A stretch of DNA of 33,697 nucleotides from Butyrivibrio sp. Lineage in GTDB: Bacteria; Bacillota; Clostridia; Lachnospirales; Lachnospiraceae. Position 1 is the first letter of the stretch, and each line of letters begins with the position of its first letter. Below are positions 22,395 to 31,659 of this stretch, piece after piece. The position numbers were made by a program, and so were the translations under genes. The notes under the pieces are model-generated. The model saw only the letters and a list, made by a program, of their open reading frames with translations, did not search any database and was not told where the DNA came from. Location: contig JAMPEU010000030.1 of the NCBI GenBank assembly GCA_023664865.1, positions 1 to 33,697 of the forward strand, in the 5' to 3' direction.

Positions 22395-22451
22395 ATTATT
22401 AAAAAGCACGCATCAGCACACTTAGGTTTTATTTTCAAAGGGGGACAAAAG

Positions 22452-23036
22452 ATGGAATGGAGTTTACTGTTTTTCTTTAACAGCGCGCTTCTCGGCGTAG
22501 GGCTTGCCATGGATGCCTTTTCGGTATCGCTTGCCAATGGGCTGAATGAGCCTGACATGAAAAAGAACAGGATGTGTGAGATAGCAGGCGTATTCGCCTT
22601 TTTTCAGGCGGCAATGCCGATGATTGGCTGGATATGCGTTCATACGATTGTCCAATATTTTCAGGCGTTTCGAAAGTTCATACCGTGGATTGCCCTGATT
22701 TTGCTGCTTTTTATCGGCGGAAAAATGCTCATTGACGGCATAAAGAAAAATGATGAGGATATGGAAAACAATAAGGTAGGCATTGTGGCTCTTTTATTAC
22801 AGGGTGTCGCCACTTCGATAGACGCCCTGTCAGTCGGGTTCGCCATTGCAGAATACGGTCTTATTATGGCAATCGTGTGCGCGCTGATTATTTCAGCCGT
22901 CACCTTCATAATCTGCATGGCGGGACTTATTATTGGTAAAAAGTTCGGAACCCGTTTCTCACATAAAGCCGCGATACTAGGCGGGAGCATTTTGATTATC
23001 ATCGGTATTGAGATTTTCATAACCGGGATATCTTAA
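22452..23036 (+). CDS. mntP: MntP manganese efflux pump
   Basis: A 194-residue, six-TM membrane protein of the MntP (DUF204) family. The two inverted repeats show GLAMDAFSVSLANG (about residues 16-29) and ATSIDALSVGFA (about 120-131), with the Asp residues that bind Mn(II). It exports excess Mn(II). The start follows GGGGG by about 8 nt. The Mn-riboswitch leader supports the function. The 3' end overlaps the convergent OhrR-like gene by 4 bp. Confidence 0.95.
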   Translation: MEWSLLFFFNSALLGVGLAMDAFSVSLANGLNEPDMKKNRMCEIAGVFAFFQAAMPMIGWICVHTIVQYFQAFRKFIPWIALILLLFIGGKMLIDGIKKNDEDMENNKVGIVALLLQGVATSIDALSVGFAIAEYGLIMAIVCALIISAVTFIICMAGLIIGKKFGTRFSHKAAILGGSILIIIGIEIFITGIS

Positions 23037-23470
23037 GATAATCCGCCAAGCAGCTTATACAAAAGCTGATATAGCTGCTGCGCCTCCTGCGGCTCCATAT
23101 TGACGCATGCGCTTAATTCCGCGGGTACGCTTACAGCCTGCTCCTTTAGCGCCTCGCCTTCTTTAGTGATTGAGACAATCAGGCTGCGCTCGTCTTCTTT
23201 GGAGCGTTTACGCATTACATAATTTTTCTCTTCCAGCTTCTTTAAAAGCGGCGTAAGCGTTCCTGAGTCTAGATACAGATATTCCCCGAGTTCCTTGACA
23301 TTTACCTCTTTTTTCTCCCACATCACCATCATCGCTATATACTGTGTATAGGTCAAATCGAGCCTGTCAAGGTAGGGCTTATAGCGTCTGATTACCTCTT
23401 TGGAGCAGGCGTAAAGCGGAAAGCATAGCTGGTTTTCAAGTTTCAAACAATCATATTTGTTATTCGGCAT
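23033..23470 (-). CDS. OhrR-like MarR-family redox regulator
   Basis: A 145-residue MarR-family protein. LENQLCFPLYACSKEVIRRY matches the N-terminus of OhrR, with C16 in the position of the peroxide-sensing Cys and a further Cys at 22; YLDRLDLTYTQYIAMMVMWE supplies the conserved Tyr residues. The winged helix contains LDSGTLTPLLKKLEEKNYVM and KRSKEDERSLIVSIT. OhrR represses peroxide-defence genes until its Cys is oxidised. Two glutathione peroxidase genes follow upstream, and their promoter carries an AATTAAATT-type inverted repeat like OhrR boxes. The start at 23470 has AAGGAG. Confidence 0.85.
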   Translation of the reverse strand: MPNNKYDCLKLENQLCFPLYACSKEVIRRYKPYLDRLDLTYTQYIAMMVMWEKKEVNVKELGEYLYLDSGTLTPLLKKLEEKNYVMRKRSKEDERSLIVSITKEGEALKEQAVSVPAELSACVNMEPQEAQQLYQLLYKLLGGLS

Positions 23471-23566
23471 AACATCATAACTCCTTGTGTATTATCACAC
23501 TGCATATTTTATCACGGCTGACATTTTCTTACAAGCGAGCCTTACTTACAAATGTATGTAGCTTTC

Positions 23567-24391
23567 TTATACTGCCGCTTCTTTCTGGGCTTCATACGCC
23601 GCACGGCACGCCTTTGCAAGCTGGTCTGCGCAGGAAGTCTGTCTGCGCCCGCAGATTACGCCTGAGAGCTTTTTCTCAATCTCTTCCACAGTCCAGCCGT
23701 CTACCAGAAGCGGTATCGCCTTTAAGTTGCCGTTGCAGCCGCCCGTAAAAGAAATATTCGTAACCACGTTGCCGTCAATATTGAGCTTGATTTCACTGGA
23801 ACAGGTATTTTGCGTCTTATAGATGTATTCTTTTGCGACTTTTTTCTCAAGAAGTCCCTTAATCCGCCCTTCCACCATCTCCATGTCCGCAGTCGGCTCG
23901 AAGCGTTCCACGACTTCTCCGTTCTTATCAATTAAAAACTTGGTAAAATTCCACTTGATATCGCTCTTCTCCGCGTAGTCCTTATCCGTCCTTTCCAGTA
24001 TGCTCTCAAGCATCGGCGTTAAAGGGTGTTCCGCGTCGAACCCTTCAAATCCCTTCTGTGATTTCAGGTATGTGTATAATGGCGCTTCGCCGTCGCCGTT
24101 TACTTCGATTTTGGAAAATATCGGGAACGTGATTCCGTAGCGGGAATCGCAGAAACTTGCGATTTCTTCATTTGTTCCCGGCGCCTGATGCCCGAACTGA
24201 TTGCAGGGGAAATCCAGAATAACAAATCCTTCGCTTTCATGCTTTTCATAAATATCCTGCAAAGTATCGTACTGCGGCGTAAAACCGCACTCTGTCGCGG
24301 AGTTGATAAGCAAGATTACTTTCCCCGCATAATCCTTTAAAGATACCTCGTTTCCGTTTACATCTTCCATCGTAAAATCATAAATATTCAT
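23567..24391 (-). CDS. Glutathione peroxidase fused to a TSCPD domain
   Basis: A 274-residue two-domain protein. Residues 1-185 are a thiol peroxidase of the glutathione peroxidase family: catalytic C35 in SATECGFTPQ, Q65 in FPCNQFG, W147-N148 in KWNFTKF. Cys replaces Sec, and such bacterial enzymes usually use thioredoxin. It has a 25-residue insertion (about 112-142) compared with the neighbour. Residues 187-270 match the TSCPD domain (Cys 197, 219, 247, 254; TGGCNGNLKAIPLLVDG, SGVICGRRQTSCADQLAKA), which is usually a separate protein or part of ribonucleotide reductase. The fusion is unusual. It starts at ATG 24391, 77 bp after the second peroxidase. Confidence 0.9.
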   Translation of the reverse strand: MNIYDFTMEDVNGNEVSLKDYAGKVILLINSATECGFTPQYDTLQDIYEKHESEGFVILDFPCNQFGHQAPGTNEEIASFCDSRYGITFPIFSKIEVNGDGEAPLYTYLKSQKGFEGFDAEHPLTPMLESILERTDKDYAEKSDIKWNFTKFLIDKNGEVVERFEPTADMEMVEGRIKGLLEKKVAKEYIYKTQNTCSSEIKLNIDGNVVTNISFTGGCNGNLKAIPLLVDGWTVEEIEKKLSGVICGRRQTSCADQLAKACRAAYEAQKEAAV

Positions 24392-24468
24392 CGAATAAAC
24401 CTTCCTTTCCTGTAAATGTTGTCATATGTCATACTTCTGCCATGCCGTCCGGCTCGTTATCTGTCTTA

Positions 24469-24942
24469 TTATAACAAACTTTTAATCTGCTCTTCCAGCT
24501 TCTCCGGCGTGACCGTGGGTGCAAAACGCTCGATTACGTTTCCGTCCCTGTCCACCAGAAACTTCGTAAAATTCCATTTGATATTATTGCCCATTACGCC
24601 CTTCTTCTGCGATTTAAGAAAAGTATATAAAGGCTCCTCGCCCTCGCCGTTTACTTTAATCTTCTTAAGCTGCCTGAAAGTGACGCCGTATCTGGACTGG
24701 CAGAAGTCCGTGATTTCTTCGTCGCTGCCGGGAGCTTGATTGCCGAACTGGTTGCAGGGAAAATCCAAAATCTCCAACCCCTGCGCCTGATACTTCTCAT
24801 ATAAATCCTGCAAGCCCTCATACTGTGGCGTAAATCCGCAGCCTGTCGCCGTGTTGACAATCAACAGAACCTTCCCCTGATAATCTTTAAGCGCAACATC
24901 GCTGCCATCCTGTGCTTTTACTGAATAATCATAAATACTCAA
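24469..24942 (-). CDS. Glutathione peroxidase (Cys type)
   Basis: A 157-residue thiol peroxidase of normal family length: C35 in TATGCGFTPQ, Q65 in FPCNQFG, W123-N124 in KWNFTKF. It reduces peroxides with, most likely, thioredoxin as donor. The start codon is TTG at 24942 with GGAGG 8 nt upstream; no ATG is near. It is the first gene of a two-peroxidase operon and probably arose with its neighbour by duplication. The strong promoter upstream overlaps a 17-bp inverted repeat. Confidence 0.93.
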   Translation of the reverse strand: MSIYDYSVKAQDGSDVALKDYQGKVLLIVNTATGCGFTPQYEGLQDLYEKYQAQGLEILDFPCNQFGNQAPGSDEEITDFCQSRYGVTFRQLKKIKVNGEGEEPLYTFLKSQKKGVMGNNIKWNFTKFLVDRDGNVIERFAPTVTPEKLEEQIKSLL

Positions 24943-24969
24943 GAAATAGCCCTCCTTTTAATCTTGTAA

Positions 24970-25024
24970 AATTAAATTGTGTACAACTTTATTTAGATTG
25001 TACACAATTTAATTGAAGTTGTCA
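24970..25024 (-). promoter_or_regulatory. Peroxidase promoter with a 17-bp perfect inverted repeat
   Basis: On the minus strand TTGACA (25024-25019), 17 bp, TACAAT (25001-24996). Positions 24970-24986 and 24998-25014 are perfect inverted repeats of 17 bp around an 11-bp spacer; each arm contains AATTAAATT and TTGTGTACAA. One arm overlaps the spacer and -10, the other the transcript start. The AATT-A-AATT core is like known OhrR boxes, so the OhrR-like gene nearby is the likely binder. Confidence 0.7.
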
Positions 25025-25045
25025 ACTATTTTTTTATGTTTATAT

Positions 25046-28000
25046 TCACCCCTTACATTCTGGCAGCCGTACTATGGTATATTCTCCATTATGGAACAAC
25101 AAGCCTCTTCCCATTGGCGGATACTCGCGCTGCGTCCTGACAGGGAAGATATTCAGAGTCCCCTGCGGGCTAAGTACAAGACCGTGGGATGCCGCTTTTA
25201 CCCATTTCGACAGCACGTCAAAACCTTTAAGCTTCGCTGAATGTACGGTAATAATAATGCCTACGCCGCACTCGGCGGCATCCGTCATAACGGCATACAG
25301 CTCTTCCGCAGAAACGCCGACAAAAGCCATAAACTTATCCATATCGTCAATTACGATATAAACCGATTCCTGCGTCCTGTAGTAATCAGACGGCGTAATC
25401 GTATTGTTTTTATCCAGTTCCTGCTTGCAGCAAAGCTTTCTGTCTGCGGTAAGCTGCTTCATGCAGTCTATAAAATCCTCAAGTTCTTCCTCGTTTTGAA
25501 CATAGGTTATTCCCTCTTTGTCCTGGTAAGAATATAATCCCATGGACGAAGAATCAAACACATAGGCGTTCCCTATCGCCAAAATCTGATTTAACAAAAC
25601 CTTAACCATGTTGGTCTTTCCTTTTCCAGTCTCTCCGATAATTACGAACGGAGACTGCATACAGGTAAAGCCCGCCTTGGTAACGGATTCAACTTCAAGA
25701 CCGACAGCAAGGTCGAAAGGCTCTTCTCCTGCTGCGAAATCCGCCAGCATATCATACTGAAACTGCTCCGGCAGCACGGGTATCCTCGGCGCGCGTCTGT
25801 CCGGATATTTGTCGGATATCATCTGAATAAGTTCCTTTATATTTCTGTTATATTCTACCTCGCTGCCAAATTTTACCATGGTATAAATCTGCATGATATT
25901 TACATTGAGCGTCTTTACCAGCGCCCTTCCCCTTATCTCCGGCAGTTTATAATCGCTCTTGCCTACAAGCGTACCGGCTTCCGTATTGTCAAAAAGATAA
26001 CCCGCTATCTTTATCTTAAAGTTATTCAGAATGGAATACTTTACCCCGCTTACCCTTGTCGCCGTAATTATCATGAATATTCCGAGTCCCGCGCCGTCCC
26101 TTGAAAGTTTGGTAAAAAAGTCCTCTGCATCCGGTCCCAGTTCCCGCACCACGTCAAAATTGTCCACGACAACCACCACTGCCTTAAGCGGTTCTTCGTT
26201 TGTCTGATTATATACGGTAAAATTCTGCACCATTTTCTCGGCAAAGAGCCTCTTCCGCAATGCGATTTCGTCCTGTATGATATTGATGAATTTGCCAAGT
26301 TTCTCCATGTCGTCATATAAGATATAGTCCGCAGTATGCGGCATGGCATTTAACGGTATCAGCGCGCTGTTGCCAAAGTCAATGATATAGAAATTCAGAC
26401 TCTCCACCTGATTCTGCAGCGCAAGGCTGATAACCACCGTCATTAAAAACACGGTCTTTCCGTACCCTGCAGAAGACATAAATACAACATTCCCCTCTTT
26501 TGCCAGATTAACGGAATATTCCTTCTGCAGCTGTTCTTCGGGAATGTCAATCATGCCTATGGGAATCTTAAGTTTGACGCGCATGGTCTTATCATACGGC
26601 ATAACAGTCTTCGAGTCTTCATCTTCCATAGCAGCGCCTAAAGGGCTTACCAGAATCTGCGGCAAAGGTGGAAGCCACGGTCTCTTAACCTTCTCCACGC
26701 CTTCTGCCTCAAAGAGTTTCTTTAAATAATCAATAGTCACGTCAAGCTGCGTCGCCTTAATGCCGCCCTCTTCCCCGTCACTGCTTAAATCTTCGTTTAA
26801 AAGTTCCCCCTGTCCTAAGTCATTTATCAGGTATACCCTGTTATCCCTGGTCTTCCCTGCTCCATCTTCACCAAACTCCGCGCCGCTCCATGCGGACTGG
26901 AACAATTCATAGATTTCATTGTTCCCCACCTGAAGGAAAGCACGTCCCGCCTGCGTGATATACGCTGCATCCGGCGTCTTGATAATCTCCCGGCTGTCCG
27001 CCTCATCCTGAACTTTCAACGCCAGCTTAAACTTGGAGTTCGTCCATATCTGGTCGTTTACCACGCCCGTAGGCTTCTGCGTGGCAAGAATCAGATGAAT
27101 ACCGAGGCTGCGCCCGATTCTCGCCGTGGAAACAAGCTCCGTCATGAAATCAGGCTGCTCTTTCTTTAATTCGGCAAACTCATCACTTATCAGGAAAAGA
27201 TGCGGTATCGGCTCATTCACCTGTCCGCTCTTATACAGTTTATTATAGGCGTTGATGTGATTCACATTATACTGCCCGAAAATCCTCTGCCGCCTTGCAA
27301 GTTCGCTTTTTATGGAAGCCATTGCCCTTTTGCTCTCGCTTCCGTCCAGATTCGTAATCGTCCCCAGCAGATGCGGCAGATCCCTGAATAACCCTGCCAT
27401 TCCGCCGCCTTTATAATCAATCAGCAGAAATCCCACTTCGTAGGGATGAAAATTGAGGGCAAGCGATAAGATATACGACTGGATGATTTCCGACTTGCCG
27501 GAGCCTGTGGTTCCTGCCACAAGCCCATGCGGACCGTGCGCCTTTTCATGCAGATTCAGATAGACGATATCATTATCAGCCCTCACGCCTAAAGGGACGG
27601 CTAGGGATTTATGCGACTGGTTCTTCTTCCAACGTTCTTTTGCATGAAATTCTTCCGGTTTCTTCACACCATACATTTCAAAGAAAGTAATGCTCTCCGG
27701 TATCTTTGACGTAACGCCCTGCTCGTGAATCAGCGCGCTTAAGTTTCTTGCCATCCACTCTAAGCTGCAGCCTCCCACATGGTTTAAGCGGAAACACTTA
27801 TTTACCACCTGGTTCTCATTCAATAATAACACTGCCTCTTCCGAATCATGTATTTCTACCACAGTGCCGATAATTTCAGGCAGATTCCCCCTTAAGTAGC
27901 TGGTATAAATCACGGAAAATCCAAGGTCTTTGCCGGATTTATTCAAATATTCCATAATGGAATGATCCATAATCAGCTTAGGCTCGTCAATGATAAACAC

Positions 28001-29320
28001 GAAATGCGGCAGGAAACGCGACTGTTTATTGCTCTCCTCCACCTTAAGCTTCCTCTCCTTCAATATCTGGAACAGGCTTCCGAGCACCTGGTCGCGCATC
28101 TGCTCGGAATCAATATATCCGGACATATTGAGGCTTCTGATTGTCAGATGCGGATACCATCGCATCCAGCAGAATTCATCATGGTACTTTTTATTATGTA
28201 TCAGTATAATCTGCAAATCATGGTAGCTCTGCCAGAAAGCCAGCTGCGCCACAATCAGCTTCAACTGATCAATAATGACATCCTTCTCGCCCACTAAACC
28301 AAGATGTGCATTTTTAAGGCTTACCGTTACCGCCTTATCATCAATATAGGCAAATTTCTCCCCTAAAAGCTTCGCTTTTTTATCCAACTCATCTTCTTCC
28401 ATCTTTAATTCGTCATACTGATAGCTGACAGAAAACGCCGCCTTTTCCCTGCGCTTCCCTAATGATACCTCAAGGAAATCATCATCTTCCGCACTCCGCT
28501 CATAGATGCGGCTGCTATAGTTTCCCGTCATTCTTTCAATATCCTCAATATCAGGATAATTATAACGGTATGCCCCTGCCTCTTCCTGATACAGCTTATT
28601 TAACTCCTTGCGCTTTCTAAGCAGATAGTCCATATACACCTTAGAGCGCGCCTCATTTTTCTCCCTGCACTCTTTCTTATCCCTGATATAGCCGGTAACG
28701 GTAAAAAACAGCATCATTAGGGTTGACGCAATAGACATGAGTACAAAAATGCCTCTGTTCATTACAATGGCAATCACTATCGTGATACACAGCATAATGA
28801 CCGGAGGCACAATAGTCTGAATCAGGCTGCCCTTAGGCATGGATGCATCTGCCGGAGGGTGGTTGATTTCCACTTTCTTATCCGAGACGTGCATAATCAG
28901 GCGAGGCGACCTTGTAAAATGCGGAAACCCCTCGAACGGCGTCCTCACGGAATCACACTCAGGCAGCAGGACTTCCGTTTTATCCATATCGGCGTAAATT
29001 TCAATGAAACTGTCATGATAGATAATAAACACATTTTCTATAAGTATATGGTCTCCGTCTGATAACCCATACTCCGAACCTTCTGCCACATCATTAAGCT
29101 TTTTCCTGTTCAAAAACAGACTGCTCCCCGAGGCGTTTCCATACACTGCCAGCCTTCCTTCTTCCATGGATACAATATAATCCATGTCCGGTATATTTAT
29201 ATCACCGCCTTTTCCCATAACGGCGATTTTTCCCTCGTGTTCAAAACAGCGAGGCGTACCCCCTTCCCCATGGGTAAACTGCTCATAACCGTTTTGCGTT
29301 GTCTTCAATACATATTCCAT
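25046..29320 (-). CDS. essC: EssC, type VII secretion FtsK/SpoIIIE ATPase
   Basis: A 1424-residue motor of a Firmicute type VII (ESX-like) system. The N-terminal 110 residues fit an FHA-like domain; two TM helices lie at about 166-187 and 190-211. A cytosolic linker leads to the main FtsK/SpoIIIE ATPase: Walker A GTTGSGKS (603-610) and Walker B LISDEF with D713/E714. Second and third ATPase domains have P-loops at SSAGYGKT (949-956) and GETGKGKT (1229-1236). It drives export of WXG100/LXG substrates. The start immediately follows the EssB stop. The C-terminus is complete at 25046, and no substrate gene lies downstream. Confidence 0.95.
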   Translation of the reverse strand: MEYVLKTTQNGYEQFTHGEGGTPRCFEHEGKIAVMGKGGDINIPDMDYIVSMEEGRLAVYGNASGSSLFLNRKKLNDVAEGSEYGLSDGDHILIENVFIIYHDSFIEIYADMDKTEVLLPECDSVRTPFEGFPHFTRSPRLIMHVSDKKVEINHPPADASMPKGSLIQTIVPPVIMLCITIVIAIVMNRGIFVLMSIASTLMMLFFTVTGYIRDKKECREKNEARSKVYMDYLLRKRKELNKLYQEEAGAYRYNYPDIEDIERMTGNYSSRIYERSAEDDDFLEVSLGKRREKAAFSVSYQYDELKMEEDELDKKAKLLGEKFAYIDDKAVTVSLKNAHLGLVGEKDVIIDQLKLIVAQLAFWQSYHDLQIILIHNKKYHDEFCWMRWYPHLTIRSLNMSGYIDSEQMRDQVLGSLFQILKERKLKVEESNKQSRFLPHFVFIIDEPKLIMDHSIMEYLNKSGKDLGFSVIYTSYLRGNLPEIIGTVVEIHDSEEAVLLLNENQVVNKCFRLNHVGGCSLEWMARNLSALIHEQGVTSKIPESITFFEMYGVKKPEEFHAKERWKKNQSHKSLAVPLGVRADNDIVYLNLHEKAHGPHGLVAGTTGSGKSEIIQSYILSLALNFHPYEVGFLLIDYKGGGMAGLFRDLPHLLGTITNLDGSESKRAMASIKSELARRQRIFGQYNVNHINAYNKLYKSGQVNEPIPHLFLISDEFAELKKEQPDFMTELVSTARIGRSLGIHLILATQKPTGVVNDQIWTNSKFKLALKVQDEADSREIIKTPDAAYITQAGRAFLQVGNNEIYELFQSAWSGAEFGEDGAGKTRDNRVYLINDLGQGELLNEDLSSDGEEGGIKATQLDVTIDYLKKLFEAEGVEKVKRPWLPPLPQILVSPLGAAMEDEDSKTVMPYDKTMRVKLKIPIGMIDIPEEQLQKEYSVNLAKEGNVVFMSSAGYGKTVFLMTVVISLALQNQVESLNFYIIDFGNSALIPLNAMPHTADYILYDDMEKLGKFINIIQDEIALRKRLFAEKMVQNFTVYNQTNEEPLKAVVVVVDNFDVVRELGPDAEDFFTKLSRDGAGLGIFMIITATRVSGVKYSILNNFKIKIAGYLFDNTEAGTLVGKSDYKLPEIRGRALVKTLNVNIMQIYTMVKFGSEVEYNRNIKELIQMISDKYPDRRAPRIPVLPEQFQYDMLADFAAGEEPFDLAVGLEVESVTKAGFTCMQSPFVIIGETGKGKTNMVKVLLNQILAIGNAYVFDSSSMGLYSYQDKEGITYVQNEEELEDFIDCMKQLTADRKLCCKQELDKNNTITPSDYYRTQESVYIVIDDMDKFMAFVGVSAEELYAVMTDAAECGVGIIITVHSAKLKGFDVLSKWVKAASHGLVLSPQGTLNIFPVRTQREYPPMGRGLLFHNGEYTIVRLPECKG

Positions 29321-30469
29321 CTAGTTATCCCCTGTCAATGTTGAAAATTCTTCTTTCAATGGTTTCAATTTATTATCAATATCCGATAAACGCTCATTCT
29401 TCTCCTGCCCTGATAAGGAGGCGTCATTCTCTACGACCGCCTTTTCCTTTAAGTATGCGTAGAAAAGAAGCTGGTCGCTTGACATAAGCATCGCGATATC
29501 CGCTGCCTTCTCCGTATCAAGCCGGTTGATATATATCCAGTATTCCATTATCTTCTCATCGCCGTTTAGGGAAATCGTGCTAAGAATGTTGCGCATGTTT
29601 TCATCGCTGAAACTCTCGCACCTGACGCACGAATATGCCAGAATGTACTTCTGGGATACATCCATTCTCTCCACTCCGACAGGCTCCATCGCTTCTACCG
29701 TTCCGTCATAGTCCGATTGCAGATATGCTTCACCGGCGGCAATGACTGCATCCTTGTACGGCCGCTCCCACAGGAACAGCCAGCCCATGAAAGCCAGCCC
29801 CGCCGCAGACAGCACGCCCATTATGCCTAAAGCAATCCTGCTGCCACGCTTGCCTGACTTGGAAACTTCCACATACCTTTCTTCATGGACCTTCTTATAA
29901 TGAAAATATTCATCATGCAGCCTGTCCAAAATCTGCCCTACGTCAGTACACTCCATAATTCCGCCAAGAAACCTGTCCTCGGCAAGAAGTTCCTGCCCGC
30001 CGTTGTCATAATCCTCAAACTTATATTTCTTTACCAAAGTGCAGCCAATCAGGGATTTGTACTCACGCATAAACCGCTCCTGCGAGTATCCGCTGTCTGC
30101 GCTGTAAACATCCCTCGTCTTCACATATGCCCTGCCCTGGATGTCATAGTAGAGATTCTCCGGAGCAAGGGTGAAACGGTACATCTGCGCCATACGCTCC
30201 AGCCTGCCCGCATCTATCAAAGCGGAAAACATCAATTCCTTCTTTTCACGCCTTATATCAGTCCATGGACGCAAGTTCCCAATCTCATAAGTAATTATCA
30301 GGCTCTCTTTTTCTTCCTCAATAGAGCAGTTTAAAAATCCGTCCTGCGCCCTTGCCAGTTTCTTTAGTTCAAACCCATTAGAGGCTGTAAGTTTGGACTT
30401 CCTGATTGTTTCAGTGATGAATCCGCTTTCTTCCGCGCGCCGGTTTAGGCGGGTTTTCTTTCGAGTCAT
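29321..30469 (-). CDS. essB: EssB, type VII secretion membrane component
   Basis: A 382-residue membrane protein of the EssB/YukC family. The cytosolic N-terminal part (1-200) has a pseudokinase-like fold region (LTLAPENLYYDIQGRAYVKT type sequence near 100-118), one TM at about 211-233 followed by WERPY, then an extracytoplasmic helical domain. It links EssC to the channel. The start at 30469 (MTRKKTRLNR) has AAGGAG. Its ribosome site and first codons are found twice more in the window (31609-31647, 33472-33495). It is 12 bp downstream of the Rpn-type gene. Confidence 0.92.
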   Translation of the reverse strand: MTRKKTRLNRRAEESGFITETIRKSKLTASNGFELKKLARAQDGFLNCSIEEEKESLIITYEIGNLRPWTDIRREKKELMFSALIDAGRLERMAQMYRFTLAPENLYYDIQGRAYVKTRDVYSADSGYSQERFMREYKSLIGCTLVKKYKFEDYDNGGQELLAEDRFLGGIMECTDVGQILDRLHDEYFHYKKVHEERYVEVSKSGKRGSRIALGIMGVLSAAGLAFMGWLFLWERPYKDAVIAAGEAYLQSDYDGTVEAMEPVGVERMDVSQKYILAYSCVRCESFSDENMRNILSTISLNGDEKIMEYWIYINRLDTEKAADIAMLMSSDQLLFYAYLKEKAVVENDASLSGQEKNERLSDIDNKLKPLKEEFSTLTGDN

Positions 30470-30680
30470 ATTGTTCTCCTTTTACACAATTCCATATTCT
30501 TTGTAGAGTTTATTCCTCTCTGTCGCGTCTGCCGCTGCCTTCTTTGCGTCTTCTGTTCTGCCGTCGGCAAAGAGCAGGTTTAACAGCGATGCAAGCAGAC
30601 TTTCACCTTCTCTTATTCCCTCTTTTATACCTTCCTGTTTACCTTTCTTTATTCCTTCCTGCTCCCCTTCTCTTCTAATT
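30449..30680. repeat. Rpn 3' end / essB start direct repeat, copy 1
   Basis: Joins the last 66 or so codons of the intact Rpn-type gene to the essB ribosome site and first seven codons. Repeated in the same orientation at 31627-31790 (copy 2) and 33484-33697 (copy 3). Confidence 0.85.
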
Positions 30681-31345
30681 CTATCAGCTATCTCACACAT
30701 AATATTTATCCCTTCCTTCTGTACTTTGAAATATTTTACACGTTCCACTATCCTCGGAAAATTCTCTGTGGCGTAGTCAGGTTTCGAGTCCTTGAAATAT
30801 TCAAGCAGCTCGTTTATCTTTGCATCGTCCGTGTAATATTCAAGATTAAAATATATCTCCTGCAATCCATTATCAAACGACATTGTAACGTCCTGTCCAT
30901 CTGCTTTTCTGGGTGGTTTATAATGACCTCTTTCAGCTCCTATGAAATCGCCTTTGGATATGTATACCAGCGTCACATCAGGCAATTCACTATATGGCTT
31001 TCCTTTTTCCAGTATGCTCATGTCTATGCTCGACAAGTAATAACGCACTCTTCTAAACGGCGACTTCTCTTCATACATCTGTATTTCGACGTTGATAAGC
31101 CTACTGCTTATGTCTTCCGCAAAAATGTCCAGCTCCACAGAATGGTTTTCAAGGTTGCGGATGGCGTATTTGGTCTTTACGTCCTTAATGACGATTTTGT
31201 CATCCTGCAGCAGTATACGGCATAACTCCTGACACGCCGCCCTGTCTTCAAACACCTTTCCAGCAAATAAGTCGCTCGTTAAATTAAATTCTCCTGCCTG
31301 TTTTCTTTTTTCCTCATAGGTCTTTAGTATTGTTTCTTTTTCCAT
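30482..31345 (-). CDS. Rpn-family PD-(D/E)XK nuclease / putative transposase
   Basis: A 287-residue protein of the Rpn/PD-(D/E)XK transposase-like family. The nuclease core is SVELDIFAED (D73) followed by INVEIQMYE (E87-x-Q89) and RRVRYYLSSID. These proteins promote RecA-independent recombination in E. coli and are often found in many copies. The C-terminal tail has (E/K)GI-type repeats (EGIKKGKQEGIKEGIREGES) and ends LLFADGRTEDAKKAAADATE and so on. The start at 31345 has AGGAG. It lies in the type VII operon directly before essB. Its 3' end is copied at 31660 and 33508. It appears intact. Confidence 0.85.
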   Translation of the reverse strand: MEKETILKTYEEKRKQAGEFNLTSDLFAGKVFEDRAACQELCRILLQDDKIVIKDVKTKYAIRNLENHSVELDIFAEDISSRLINVEIQMYEEKSPFRRVRYYLSSIDMSILEKGKPYSELPDVTLVYISKGDFIGAERGHYKPPRKADGQDVTMSFDNGLQEIYFNLEYYTDDAKINELLEYFKDSKPDYATENFPRIVERVKYFKVQKEGINIMCEIADRIRREGEQEGIKKGKQEGIKEGIREGESLLASLLNLLFADGRTEDAKKAAADATERNKLYKEYGIV

Positions 31346-31608
31346 TTGATACTCCTGCCTTTCTCTTGGTTATAATTTTGCAGGAGTGCAATAATAACAT
31401 TATATGATAATATTAGAAGAACCATTTACCGCAATCCTGCCAAACAAAATTGAATCTCTGGCAGAACTGCCGGAATCATGCAACTGCGAGTGTTAATAGG
31501 TTATGATGCCACCATATACCGCAGTTATCATGTATAAGAGTCAAGATTTGTTTTATTTCGTCTATAATATCATAGGATTTGGGTAAATGCAAGGAGTTTT
31601 TATAAAAT
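31346..31608. other. Leader and intergenic DNA before the intact Rpn-type gene
   Basis: No credible gene in these 263 bp. On the minus strand TTGCAT (31592-31587), 17 bp and TATTAT (31569-31564) form a possible promoter for the Rpn-type gene and essBC, with a leader of about 215 nt. Nothing else is recognised. Confidence 0.4.
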
Positions 31609-31647
31609 TTATCTCCTTTTACTCAAGCGGGTTTTCTTTCGAGTCAT
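31609..31647 (-). pseudogene. Detached essB start (12 codons) after the Rpn remnant
   Basis: The stretch from 31627 to about 31665 repeats the essB ribosome site and its first seven codons (MTRKKTR), then diverges to LSKRR and stops at 31609. Together with the Rpn 3' end above it, this is a copy of the Rpn-essB junction at 30449-30484. Confidence 0.75.
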
Positions 31648-31659
31648 ATTGTTCTCCCT

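Noticed and set aside
23567-24942. Possible selenocysteine in the glutathione peroxidases
   Set aside because: Both catalytic positions are ordinary Cys codons and no in-frame TGA is present.
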